Positions 34,901-42,687 of a stretch of 64,000 nt of DNA are shown here, piece after piece. Location of the stretch: contig JADKHW010000011.1 in the NCBI GenBank assembly GCA_016721565.1, positions 1 through 64,000 on the forward strand, in the 5' to 3' direction. Within the stretch, counting starts at the first letter, position 1; each line of letters begins with the position of its first letter. A program made the position numbers and the translations under genes. The notes below the pieces were generated by a model. The model saw only the letters and a program-made list of their open reading frames with translations, was not told the DNA's origin and ran no database searches. This DNA is from a bacterium. GTDB taxonomy: Bacteria > Electryoneota > RPQS01.

Positions 34901-37422
34901 CAATCGGATTTTACAGTTCTTCCGGCGTCGGTTGGGCTGTTGCAGGACAGTCGATGCAGAGAAAGTTGTTTGACTTTGCACTCGCTCCGCCGGGCTATAC
35001 GTTAGGCGAAATCACGCAGTTCAACAAAGCTCGTTACTGGAGCGCACTGAACCAGCCGGTGTCGTTTACGTCTCCCTACTCGATGATGATGATGATGAAC
35101 CTGCTCGGTGATCCGGGAGTTCAACTATACGTCCCACGCGAGGAGATTGATCCTGAGATTGTCGGCGAAACGAACGTTATTACTCCGCACGACACGACCG
35201 CAGACAGTACCTTTCAAGTTTCGCTGACCGTGCCGTGGGAATTTTCGAATGACAGTTTGACTCGTGCCTACATTCTGCCGTACAACGAAGAACTCTACAA
35301 GTATCGTTTGGATACGCTAACGGGTCGCGTTTTTCGTACTTTGACATCCGTACATTCTCCTGCCTTCGACCCTGAGAATGTTGAGTTTTACGACGTGTTC
35401 GATCGCAATTGGATTTCGCCTCCAATTTCCGCACCGAGTTTTATCTCACCGCGCGGTGAAGTTGTCGTCTATCTGACCGATCCGATTCTAAAGCGAAACG
35501 CCATCGGTTGTTTCCCGGTTTTCCTTGCCGATAGCCTTGCAAGTGTGCAGATCTTTGATGTTGCTCCGATTCCCGGCCCGGTGCTGTACAATGATGTGCC
35601 GTTCCGGGTTGGTGCCACGATTTTGCATCAGAACGACATTGAGTATGTGCGCTATCGTGGTGTTTATACGCCTGCGCAAGGCCCGATTAGACTTGATACG
35701 TTAAACATGCTGCAAGTCAATCCCGGTTTTTGGCAAGTGCCAACGTTGCTCGGCCCGTACAACCTTGACGGTGGCTCCTATCGCGTGAAGTTCTTTGTGA
35801 AGCCGTTCGGTGAGAACGAATTTGAGTCGGAGTATTTCAGTTTGCGGCTTGAGGTGCGGCCCGATTTCAACCTCAACTTCATCCTGTCGTCATCACCGGG
35901 AGAGCGCGGTGGACGAAGACCGTATTACTATCAGCCTATTCGTGTGGAACGCAGCTCGGTTACGGGTGAAATCGGTGACGTTAAGATACGTCTGCACGCG
36001 TCGCGAGACTCTACCTATGTAACCGGCGGTGATACGATCACTGTTGTGCTTGACTCGTTCACCGTGGAAACGATTATGACCACACTCGGTGACGGCGAGG
36101 CTGAGCAAGGCGCGTACATTCCAACAAGTTTCCAGCCCGGTCGCTACGAAGTTTCCGTGATGGTTGATCCGGACAGCGTCTATGATGAGTCAAGCGAAAA
36201 CAATAATCGGCGCGACTTCGTTATCCAAATTCCGAGCTACTACTCAGCATCGAGACCACGCGGAACATTCCAAGAACGTCCGTTCCAAATTGGTCCGCAT
36301 CGCTATTGGTCGCTGGCAAAGAACGATACGCTCTATTTGCAGGTGCCGCCTAACGTGCTTGACCGCGACAGCGCGGCAATCGGATATACGCAACCGCGCA
36401 CGTTTTCGCAAGCGGAAGTCGCCGTGTTGTCCGGCCAAGGTTTACGACAGCCGTTTACGCAAGGTTCGTTCGGAGTATTTAAGGCAATGTTTGATGATAC
36501 TGTCGCTACATTATCCGACAGTATGACCGCGCATGTGACGCTATCTATTGAAGGCCGCGACACATTACGCAGTCGTGTTCCTGTCGTGCCGTACCAACTC
36601 TATGTCAAAGACCCTGCGCGTGATCATTGGCTGGCCGCGCGTAACAACGAGATCACGCGCGACAGCATCGGATTCGTGCGCGCGTTTCCCGTGCCCGCGC
36701 AGCCATCACCGCTGGATACGTTTGTCATCTGGCGTTTGCGAGCCACGGGCGATATTCCTTATATTGGTGAAATTGGAATCTTCCAACGTACAGACAATCG
36801 CGGGCCGAACGTCGAGCTTGCCGTCGGCGGTCTGCGCTATACGAAAGGCGCGCTTGTACCGCGCAATCCGCAGCTCTATGCCACGTTTTCTGATGCGGCA
36901 GGTGTACAGCGAACTCCCGGCACATTCTACTTTGTGCTGGACGGTGACACCTTACGCGATGAGTTGATCGCGTGGAACGACACGTCAACTTCGAATTCCA
37001 GTTTGACCGCATTGGTTGAACCGGATTTGGACACAGGGGAACATGAGGTCAAGATTTTTGCCACGGACAACCACGGCAATACATCTTCATATGTGACGCA
37101 GTTTGAAGTTCGCGGTGACTTTGGTTTTGAATGGGCGATTAACTATCCTAACCCGTTCGCAAACAACACGACGATAGCGTACGTATTGACGGGCGTTACA
37201 GACGATTTCACACAGATCAAGATCTACACGGTGTCCGGGCGCTTAATTCGGACGCTCCGCGAAACTGAACGGGCCACGGCAAACTACCGCACACAACAGT
37301 GGGATGGCCGCGATGAAGATGGCAATGAAGTCGCCAACGGAGTTTACTTCGCGCGTGTCGTTGCCAAACAGGGTGAGCAAACCATCGAAGAAACCGTCAA
37401 ACTCGCGAAGGTGCGCAAATGA
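31999..37422 (+). CDS. porU: Type IX secretion sortase PorU-like (C25 gingipain-family protease)
   Basis: 1807 aa, much longer than Bacteroidota PorU (about 1,150). An N-terminal membrane/signal segment (GIIVIVLVAFAGLFW) is followed by a gingipain propeptide-like region (LRPVQINTLTGQGRILKKARIQV). The C25 protease domain lies at about residues 650-1040, with catalytic His903 in NYNGHGGGG and Cys937 in NFTCYVG. After it come Ig-like domains, a CARDB-like domain (about 1350-1410, VDPDSVYDESSENNN), and a C-terminal FlgD-like/T9SS domain with NYPNPF and GVYFARV. In the T9SS, PorU cleaves the cargo C-terminal signal and attaches A-LPS. The overlap with porV-like at 37419 (ATGA) is strong context, since the two genes are adjacent in Porphyromonas too. 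Confidence 0.85.
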   Translation: MKSKGIIVIVLVAFAGLFWQGFSAGKNQTTKKALQLAKSVEPGLTLREVSGERVVLDWVAPPLQPIYDSEGGPLTAIQMAGCDPVHEPGVVLLPGLTELLDALPGAASVSLVEAEYEPFDLGECLPMPEDFILDQRPSSSSPDPVWANESQREAVDMRERRLRTEKKAELWPTRIVELSESGVYRGHRLLALNLRPVQINTLTGQGRILKKARIQVIRPNSSNGEIRLPDRTNETKALRGMLGKLAETALPSRAPDHREGRDNQGLDDHDGPIYNVNSWRIYVRETSIVRLTGEYMHLAGVPIDQISPWDLHIYNKGREIPIVVEGQADGRFDLYDYIDFFGEKNEKTYVDVEPSLYQDPFTVENCYQLYWGDGQPGLRMGEENGSWQPTWNLELERSVRTKIHFERDRYFDRLGDSPQFLGQRLTRLGPLGLLQDNWFMDERVDALTSRDYEGFIPFPNPTPPFSFESVVVRACLTGFSATPGFNHYVTVSLNGLTDNGLTVGRQNSSDTAAVWGGQSPVIFQTKLGSASNNIQTEDLINGINTFTVTVPGNALSGTSDKILVNWFEVEYEKDMRSRNGEFRFDFNAPLRDTVGYDIRGFNTRNIQVWKLGQSRLTSLEVRRVTPADESASWAVRFPMIADAPHDVLVWGENYVFRPFAMVPDTISIDLRNNPGAEYVMIAYDPYFADTSLHILDSLRRINFHNSVLTVPLTEVYEQFSGGLSTPYAIRDFLKYAYDNWDVRPTHACLVGDAVLEQREGSIPGNQLPSFAPPTLEFGSASCDVLFGCVSGPDYDIIPDIAIGRISCRTPQELQTYVSKVLRYETNPDFEGMFQSNVLMISDIADPQFNFAAGFSEPTIQQLVDNQCVNVTRLYLDSIPDGQGPTRLRDELRNGCVVVNYNGHGGGGVWSGSRLIDVTGVRLLNNRETFPFITNFTCYVGAFDDRSQAAVLGEAFMFTRNNNNDVIGAIGFYSSSGVGWAVAGQSMQRKLFDFALAPPGYTLGEITQFNKARYWSALNQPVSFTSPYSMMMMMNLLGDPGVQLYVPREEIDPEIVGETNVITPHDTTADSTFQVSLTVPWEFSNDSLTRAYILPYNEELYKYRLDTLTGRVFRTLTSVHSPAFDPENVEFYDVFDRNWISPPISAPSFISPRGEVVVYLTDPILKRNAIGCFPVFLADSLASVQIFDVAPIPGPVLYNDVPFRVGATILHQNDIEYVRYRGVYTPAQGPIRLDTLNMLQVNPGFWQVPTLLGPYNLDGGSYRVKFFVKPFGENEFESEYFSLRLEVRPDFNLNFILSSSPGERGGRRPYYYQPIRVERSSVTGEIGDVKIRLHASRDSTYVTGGDTITVVLDSFTVETIMTTLGDGEAEQGAYIPTSFQPGRYEVSVMVDPDSVYDESSENNNRRDFVIQIPSYYSASRPRGTFQERPFQIGPHRYWSLAKNDTLYLQVPPNVLDRDSAAIGYTQPRTFSQAEVAVLSGQGLRQPFTQGSFGVFKAMFDDTVATLSDSMTAHVTLSIEGRDTLRSRVPVVPYQLYVKDPARDHWLAARNNEITRDSIGFVRAFPVPAQPSPLDTFVIWRLRATGDIPYIGEIGIFQRTDNRGPNVELAVGGLRYTKGALVPRNPQLYATFSDAAGVQRTPGTFYFVLDGDTLRDELIAWNDTSTSNSSLTALVEPDLDTGEHEVKIFATDNHGNTSSYVTQFEVRGDFGFEWAINYPNPFANNTTIAYVLTGVTDDFTQIKIYTVSGRLIRTLRETERATANYRTQQWDGRDEDGNEVANGVYFARVVAKQGEQTIEETVKLAKVRK

Positions 37423-38477
37423 AGAACCTCATCCGCATCCTCACTCTTGCTTTGATTATTGCTGCACCCGTGCAAGCCGCAAAATATGCCGGAGAGTTTT
37501 TGGAACTCGGTGTTGGCGCACGCGGAATAGCCATGGGCGGCGCAATGGCCGCGCATACCTACGACGGTTCGAGCTTTTATTGGAATCCCGCCGGGATGGG
37601 TTATGTCACGGGTATTCAGGCGACGGGAATGTACGCCGATCTGTGGAACGGCTTGGCGAATTTCTCATCTACAGGCATCACACTGCCCGTGACGGGTTCC
37701 GTATTTGCAGTCAACTACGTTCGATTGGGTGTTCCCGATATTCAGAAGCATCCAGACTACGACTTACAAGTTGCCGAAATTCTGGCGCGCGCTCCTGCGT
37801 TTCGTTTCGTGGTGGTGGATGGTGACACGATCTTTATCAATTCCGTTCAAGAGTATTTGGCGGCGACGGGGGCTTCACCGGCAGGATTATTCTCGGACAC
37901 TGAATCCGCAATCTTCTTCACATTCGCCAAGTACAATCAGTTCACGCTCGATCTTGGCTGGTCGTACTTCACCGTTCCGATGGAAATGCCGATTGGTGTG
38001 AATCTCAAGCTTTTGAACAACAAACTCGGTGAAGCATCGGGTACGGGAATTGGCGCTGACGCGGGTATTCAGTTCCGTTTCCCGCTTGATGAAATTATTC
38101 TGGAGAATTGGCGCGCCAAGCTAAGCTATGGTGCGGTCGTGAAAGATCTCACGCGCACGCAGCTTGATTGGGGCGAAGGTGTCAAGGATGCCGTCCCGAC
38201 GAACTTCTATAGCTCGGTCGCACTCGAACAGAAAATGCCGGGCCGCAATAGCCGTATGACACTCGCCTACGAAACGGAAAAACGTTACGAGCGCCATCGT
38301 CATGTTGGTCTCGAATATAATTTCGAAAATGTGATTGCTCTACGCGGCGGATTGTGGCAGGACGAGTGGTCTGCGGGCGCAGGAATCATGTTTTGGCGCA
38401 TGAGCGCGGATTATGCTTATTATGCTCGCGATTTGGGCACAACGCACCGCGTTAGCGTGTCCATCAAATTAAAATGA
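37419..38477 (+). CDS. porV: PorV-family outer-membrane barrel protein (T9SS)
   Basis: 352 aa with a signal peptide (to about residue 20, VQA-AKY). The opening AGEFLELGVGARGIAMGGAMAAHTYDGSSFYWNPAGMG is the PorV/PorQ (UPF0164) signature. The rest is a beta-barrel with a normal terminal strand (RVSVSIKLK). In the T9SS, PorV binds cargo C-terminal domains and delivers them from the translocon to PorU at the outer membrane. Its start overlaps the porU stop by 4 nt, so the two are translationally coupled. Assignment to PorV rather than PorQ rests on this neighbourhood. Confidence 0.85.
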   Translation: MKNLIRILTLALIIAAPVQAAKYAGEFLELGVGARGIAMGGAMAAHTYDGSSFYWNPAGMGYVTGIQATGMYADLWNGLANFSSTGITLPVTGSVFAVNYVRLGVPDIQKHPDYDLQVAEILARAPAFRFVVVDGDTIFINSVQEYLAATGASPAGLFSDTESAIFFTFAKYNQFTLDLGWSYFTVPMEMPIGVNLKLLNNKLGEASGTGIGADAGIQFRFPLDEIILENWRAKLSYGAVVKDLTRTQLDWGEGVKDAVPTNFYSSVALEQKMPGRNSRMTLAYETEKRYERHRHVGLEYNFENVIALRGGLWQDEWSAGAGIMFWRMSADYAYYARDLGTTHRVSVSIKLK

Positions 38478-38484
38478 GGCGCGC

Positions 38485-39309
38485 ATGAGATATTTGTATA
38501 TCACACTTCTTGTCTGCTTCGCCGTAATCTTTGTGAGCTGCGGCCAAGATACAGAGAGCCGCGATGACGTGCCACCACAGCAGCCGAGCATGATGCCGCG
38601 TAGTGATGATGCAATTTATCCGCAAGCCGGAGTTCGTGCTGAACCGACTTTGACTGACAGAAATTATTGGACGCGCATCGAGTGGTATCGTAATCCGGAA
38701 GACGATCTTGCGGGCTATCGCGTGCGCCGCTGGGCGGAAACGACGAATTCAGGAGAAGCACCGGTTGTCGCTGACTTGGCGATGAATGTTCAACTGCCTG
38801 ATAATTTTGTCTTGTTCTGGATTGATCATGGTAATGATCAGTTGGGTGACCCCGCGAATCTTCTTGCGCCCGACAATCAGGGCATTACGCACGGCTACTG
38901 GTGGCAGGTGCAGGCGTACGACACCGCAGGCAATCGTTCTGAATGGAGTGACTCCGTTTATTACCGCATGATCTACAATCCGTATAATCTATCGGTACAG
39001 GGGACGGGTAACGACACACAGGTTATGTGGAACTACCCCATCGGCGGCTCGAGCACATATCTTTCGTTCTATAAGATTCGAGTTTATTCTGAGTGGTATG
39101 GAATAGATTCGTTGATTTGGGACTATGACGTGCAGCTCTACGAGAGTTCCAATGCGCTGACCATCGGTGTAAACGGAGCGTTTACACCGATGACTCACGA
39201 CTGCACGTACGTTTGGCAATTGAATGCGATCAGCTATGTGGCGTCGGAAACAAACGACTTGCCGCTGGCAGGATCCGCAATGTACACAACATTTATCTAT
39301 CAAGAGTGA
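38485..39309 (+). CDS. Lipoprotein with fibronectin-III-like domains
   Basis: 274 aa. The lipobox VSCG (Cys19) gives an outer-membrane lipoprotein. Two Ig/FnIII-like units are suggested by TRIEWYRNPEDDLAGYRVRRW...HGYWWQVQAYDTAGNRSEWSD, and then by TQVMWNYPIGGSSTYLSFYKIRVYSE...CTYVWQLNAISY. It starts 7 nt after the porV stop and is followed by an SLBB gene, so it appears to belong to the porU-porV operon. Whether it is a T9SS component or a passenger is not known. Confidence 0.7.
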   Translation: MRYLYITLLVCFAVIFVSCGQDTESRDDVPPQQPSMMPRSDDAIYPQAGVRAEPTLTDRNYWTRIEWYRNPEDDLAGYRVRRWAETTNSGEAPVVADLAMNVQLPDNFVLFWIDHGNDQLGDPANLLAPDNQGITHGYWWQVQAYDTAGNRSEWSDSVYYRMIYNPYNLSVQGTGNDTQVMWNYPIGGSSTYLSFYKIRVYSEWYGIDSLIWDYDVQLYESSNALTIGVNGAFTPMTHDCTYVWQLNAISYVASETNDLPLAGSAMYTTFIYQE

Positions 39310-39326
39310 GTCGAAACGGAGGCCGA

Positions 39327-39845
39327 ATGAGGCTCGCACGATTATTTTCTTTTCTTTTGCTGCTGCTGACCTTGTCCGCAAGCAGCCTGTTGGCGCAATC
39401 TGATCTTCAAGTTGGTCCTGCCTCATTCAAGATTCCGCAGGTCAAACGCGTGGGTGAAGGCAGTAAGTATTATCTCAATGAAGCGAACGAACTGCTGATC
39501 CGCGTTAACATTTGGGGACGTGTGCAGCGGCCCGGGCAGTACTACGTTCCAGCCGAAACGGATCTTGTGGCACTGATGTCTCTTGCGGGAGGCCCAAGCG
39601 CAAGGTCAAGACTCTCAGACGTCAAGGTTGTGCGCGAGGAGGAGTCGGGCGAACAGGACGTTATCACGGTCAATGTCCGCAAGTATATCAAGACAGGTGA
39701 CAAACGTTTAATTCCTGACTTGAAACCAGAGGACACAATTGTTGTGCATGGCTCCGCTTGGCAATTGGTTTCGGATGTTGCGTCCGTCGCGAGTCAGCTT
39801 GCCATTGTGGCTAACGTCTATTATTTCTTCTTCCTTGCAAATTAG
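39327..39845 (+). CDS. Small exported SLBB-domain protein
   Basis: 172 aa from ATG 39327 (ACGGAGG upstream). A signal peptide (LFSFLLLLLTLSASSLLA) is followed by a single SLBB (soluble-ligand-binding beta-grasp) domain: LIRVNIWGRVQRPGQYYVPAETDLVALMSLAGGPSARSRLSDVKVVR. The end, LKPEDTIVVHGSAW, is followed by a hydrophobic C-terminal segment (VASVASQLAIVANVYYFFFLAN). SLBB domains are typical of Wza-like polysaccharide export proteins, but the usual poly_export domain is missing here. It is the last gene of the porU operon, ended by the terminator at 39869. A role in linking LPS or polysaccharide to T9SS cargo is speculative. Confidence 0.8.
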   Translation: MRLARLFSFLLLLLTLSASSLLAQSDLQVGPASFKIPQVKRVGEGSKYYLNEANELLIRVNIWGRVQRPGQYYVPAETDLVALMSLAGGPSARSRLSDVKVVREEESGEQDVITVNVRKYIKTGDKRLIPDLKPEDTIVVHGSAWQLVSDVASVASQLAIVANVYYFFFLAN

Positions 39846-39868
39846 CAGAGCTGCTTTCAGAATACACG

Positions 39869-39900
39869 AAGGGCTGTGCATTTGCACAGCCCTTTCCTTT
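39869..39900 (+). terminator. Rho-independent terminator of the porU operon
   Basis: 12-bp stem AAGGGCTGTGCA / TGCACAGCCCTT with a TT loop, then TCCTTTT. Confidence 0.85.
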
Positions 39901-39918
39901 TCATAGAAACCACAGAAG

Positions 39919-40457
39919 TTATTTCGGTAGGTCAGAAGTCGTCACTAACCAGCAGCCGATGGCAGGGATTTCCGTGAATGCCAATGTTTCGCCTTCCAAG
40001 AGAGCGTTGACATTGTCGCGGAGATAAGGATGCTCAATCCTGCCGAGGTTTTTATTGGAATCATCTATCGGCCCGCGATAAACAGGTTGCCCGCTGAATC
40101 CAGCATCACAACTTGCGGAGTGCGTGAAGCTCCAAACTTCATAGCAAGTCGCCCGTCTTGGTCGTGAATATAGGGCATGTCCCAGCCGATATTGCGATAA
40201 AATTGACCTATCCTGCTGTCGTTTTCGGTGATATTTGAAAAGACGCAGTAGTAGGATATGCCGCGCGATTGAGTCACGGACATTAACTGCTTTACCTCAG
40301 CTTTATGCTGGTCGGTGCATGGACACATGCTGGAAACGAACAGGAGAACCGTTCCGCGTTTGCCGGGCACTAAGGTGGACATTTTGTGGTTCGGAATCAC
40401 AGCCGCGCAAAGGAGTCCGGGCAGGATAATTCCGATGATCATTGCACGTTTCGACAT
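39919..40457 (-). CDS. Redoxin (TlpA/AhpC-like thiol protein), frameshifted as read
   Basis: From ATG 40457 the frame gives an export signal (MIIGIILPGLLCA), STLVPGKRGTVLLFVSSMCPCTDQHKAEV with a CxC rather than a CxxC, IGWDMPYIHDQDGRLAMKFGASRTPQVVMLDSAG and a stop near 40065. The missing C-terminus follows in another frame: VYRGPIDDSNKNLGRIEHPYLRDNVNALLEG and GCWLVTTSDLPK, stop 39919. It agrees with the redoxin family, where the C-terminal FGC motif holds another cysteine, so one indel near 40080 restores about 180 aa. It follows nirK by 14 nt and should be co-transcribed with it. It may serve in copper or cofactor delivery (inference). Confidence 0.75.
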
Positions 40458-40471
40458 GGCTTGCTCCTCAA

Positions 40472-41557
40472 TTATTTTGAAGCCAGCGCTTGGCCTTCGG
40501 CAACGAAGAGGCCGACTGCGCCTTTTTCGACATCGGCAAATTCGTGATCAACGAACGGATAGGTGCCTTCCTCAGGAAGCACAAATTCAACAATTGCTCC
40601 ACTTGATGCGCCGAGTAACACCGTTTGCATTCCGCGCATTTCATTGTCCGGATTACCGTCAAACCAAACGCGATCAAATAGCGTCCCAACAACGTGGAAA
40701 CTTGACGTTCCGCACGGACCCACATTGCTGAGGAATAGTCTGATTCGTTCTCCGGCTTTCACTTTCAGCGGGTTGTTGACGTATTGTCTTGGTTTACCGT
40801 TGAAGCAGACGTAAGTGGCATTCTTGTCAAGTGCCGCTTGCATGTCCGTTGTCCAAGTGCCGTCATCGAGCTTGGTAAGGTAGTATTCGTTTTGAATGAT
40901 GGCAAATTCCTTGTCGGCCTCCGTCGGATAACCGTCTTTTGGTTCGACAATCGTCATGCCTACCATACCGTAAATCATGTGCTGCAAGATCGCTGGCGAA
41001 CCGCAGTGGTACATGAATACTCCGGGATAGTTTGCCGTCCAATCAAATTGAATGGTCGCACCCGGAACGACTTCTTGATATTTGTCGTGCGGGTTTATCA
41101 TTGCCGCATGAAAGTCAATAGAATGAGGGGAGGGCGGCGATACGGCCATGGTCTTATCCGAACGATTCGTCATGGTGAAATGCACATTATCCCCTTGCTT
41201 CACGCGCAGAACCGGGCCCGGTAACGTCCCCCCAAATGTCCATGCGGCAAACGAAACGCCGTCATCAACTTGTATCATGCTGTGCATGCAGTCAATACGT
41301 ACTTGATGTTCGCGCGCCTTAACCAATGGCTTCACGTCAGGCGCAAGGCTTAATGCAGGGCCATCAAATGGCAGACGTGATGTTGAAGGCGCCATTGAAA
41401 GGGTGGCTTTTGGCGAGCCAAGAATTTGATTCTCATATGTTGCTTTGGAAGCGTGTGCGTCACGGTTACAGCCTGTGAGAACCCAAAGAGAAAGTGCTAA
41501 TCCTGTGATTCCCAGCAGGACCCAGAGATGGCGGTTTGTGCAATTACAGCGTGTCAT
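40472..41557 (-). CDS. nirK: NirK-like copper nitrite reductase lipoprotein
   Basis: 361 aa with a lipobox LTGC (about residue 30), so membrane-anchored in the periplasm. Two cupredoxin domains. Type 1 copper ligands: His in SPHSIDFH, Cys in FMYHC, His in ILQH and the following Met in YGMVG. Type 2 ligands and catalytic residues: HSIDFH (Asp and His), MYHC (His), FHVVG (catalytic His) and DHEF (His). These are the expected CuNIR positions, reducing nitrite to NO. A multicopper oxidase of other function is less likely because the T2 set is complete. AGAGG precedes the ATG, and a possible Rrf2 operator lies 28-43 nt upstream. Confidence 0.82.
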   Translation of the reverse strand: MTRCNCTNRHLWVLLGITGLALSLWVLTGCNRDAHASKATYENQILGSPKATLSMAPSTSRLPFDGPALSLAPDVKPLVKAREHQVRIDCMHSMIQVDDGVSFAAWTFGGTLPGPVLRVKQGDNVHFTMTNRSDKTMAVSPPSPHSIDFHAAMINPHDKYQEVVPGATIQFDWTANYPGVFMYHCGSPAILQHMIYGMVGMTIVEPKDGYPTEADKEFAIIQNEYYLTKLDDGTWTTDMQAALDKNATYVCFNGKPRQYVNNPLKVKAGERIRLFLSNVGPCGTSSFHVVGTLFDRVWFDGNPDNEMRGMQTVLLGASSGAIVEFVLPEEGTYPFVDHEFADVEKGAVGLFVAEGQALASK

Positions 41558-41584
41558 GGTAAACCTCTAATTTAGATTAGATGA

Positions 41585-41609
41585 CCTATTAATCAACTAT
41601 TTGAATATA
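41585..41609 (-). promoter_or_regulatory. nirK -10 element and putative Rrf2 operator
   Basis: On the minus strand TATATT (41609-41604) is followed within 4 nt by ATAGTTGATTA (41600-41590), the same 11-mer found next to the rrf2 promoter at 42058. No good -35 is visible, so an activator or weak promoter is possible. Confidence 0.5.
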
Positions 41610-41639
41610 CGAATTGGCGACCGAACCATACTTGCTCAA

Positions 41640-42059
41640 TTAACTTGCTTTGGCGGCTCGTTTTTCAGCTAAATCAGCTATAGAAGTGCTGACGAGAAAT
41701 TTCTTGAGCGACGCTTTCGGCTCAGCCCAAAGTGAGTGCACATAGCATGAATCGTCGTCAGAACATTTGCCGCAACCCAAAAGACATTCACTGGCCAGAA
41801 CAAGACCGTCATATTGTTCAAACACGTCCCAGAGGGAAATCTCCTTGGGATCCCGCCCCAGTGAAAAGCCGCCGCCGGGACCACGAGATGCCTTTACAAT
41901 TCCAGAATTTGTCAATTCGCGCATTAGCTTGGCCAAGAACGGGGCTGGGAGGCTCTCGGATTCTGCAATCTCAGAACCCATCACAGGACCTTGGCCATAA
42001 TTCCTTGCCAAGCATACAAGTGCTCGAACGGCGTAACTGGTTGGGCGGGAGAATATCAT
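41640..42059 (-). CDS. Rrf2-family transcriptional regulator
   Basis: 139 aa. Winged helix of the Rrf2 family: SRPTSYAVRALVCLARNYGQGPV, IAESESLPAPFLAKLMRELTNSGIVKASRGPGGGFSLGRDP (recognition helix and wing). The cysteine set CLLGCGKCSDDDSC fits Fe-S or other redox sensing, as in NsrR and IscR. It lies 82 nt upstream of nirK and is followed by its own control site at 42058. It is a likely NO/nitrite-responsive repressor of nirK (inference). About 52% similar in outline to the second Rrf2 gene. Confidence 0.9.
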   Translation of the reverse strand: MIFSRPTSYAVRALVCLARNYGQGPVMGSEIAESESLPAPFLAKLMRELTNSGIVKASRGPGGGFSLGRDPKEISLWDVFEQYDGLVLASECLLGCGKCSDDDSCYVHSLWAEPKASLKKFLVSTSIADLAEKRAAKAS

Positions 42060-42114
42060 AGTTGATTAGTGTATCCGTTTATCCAAAATTACATTGATCG
42101 ACGCGAAAAGTCAA
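42058..42114 (-). promoter_or_regulatory. rrf2 promoter with putative operator
   Basis: Minus strand: TTGACT (42114-42109), 17-nt spacer, TAATTT (42091-42086). The plus-strand 17-mer ATAGTTGATTAGTGTAT (42058-42074) lies at the expected transcript start and reaches into the start codon. Its first 11 nt match the nirK site, suggesting autoregulation. Confidence 0.6.
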
Positions 42115-42192
42115 GAGCCTGTATCTGGCTACCTATTTTATTAAATAGATGTTTTATAAAATCTTGCAGATCTGTAATTTGATCGAAGGCAC

Positions 42193-42220
42193 AAAAAAAG
42201 GAGGCCAAAGGCCTCCTTTT
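42193..42220 (-). terminator. Rho-independent terminator
   Basis: Stem AAAAGGAGGCC / GGCCTCCTTTT with an AAA loop; runs of A and T on both sides allow bidirectional action. It ends the second Rrf2 gene. Confidence 0.85.
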
Positions 42221-42221
42221 C

Positions 42222-42686
42222 TCAGACATTCTTTCGTCGTCGCCCGCGCCGGGGTTCGTCTATCTGTGGCGCGATCCGCTTGGAATCGAGCGCGAGCAGA
42301 CCGGCAATCGTCGTGCTGGCCAAGAAATCTTGCATGTACTCCTTGCGCGGCCCCCACAACGAATGCACCGGGCAAGGCGTCGTCGATGAGCATTTCCCAT
42401 AGCCGAGAAGGCACTCATTGGCAAGCGTCAGGCCTTCAAACAGTTCAGATATTTCCTGTAGCGAAATTTGATCGGCAGGCTTCGCCAAACGATAGCCGCC
42501 GCCGGGTCCGCGGTTCGAGGTCAGAATCTTCGCTTCAGACAATGTGCGCAGAAGTTTAGCCAAGAACGGCGCAGGCAATTGCTCTTCCCGCGCAATTGTC
42601 GGAGCAAGAATCGGATCACTTGAATTCTGTTTGGCCAGATACAAGAGAGCGCGAATGGCATAAGTGGATGGTCGCGAGAGCAGCAT
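42222..42686 (-). CDS. Rrf2-family transcriptional regulator (second)
   Basis: 154 aa. Same architecture as its neighbour: SRPSTYAIRALLYLAKQN, IAREEQLPAPFLAKLLRTLSEAKILTSNRGPGGGYRLAKPA and the Cys cluster CLLGYGKCSSTTPC, with one cysteine of the set replaced by Tyr (CLLGYGKC compared with CLLGCGKC). It has a longer basic tail (RRGRRRKN). It begins 2 nt before the end of the GT gene and is probably co-transcribed with it. A redox or metal-cofactor sensor is likely. Confidence 0.9.
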   Translation of the reverse strand: MLLSRPSTYAIRALLYLAKQNSSDPILAPTIAREEQLPAPFLAKLLRTLSEAKILTSNRGPGGGYRLAKPADQISLQEISELFEGLTLANECLLGYGKCSSTTPCPVHSLWGPRKEYMQDFLASTTIAGLLALDSKRIAPQIDEPRRGRRRKNV

Positions 42687-42687
42687 C

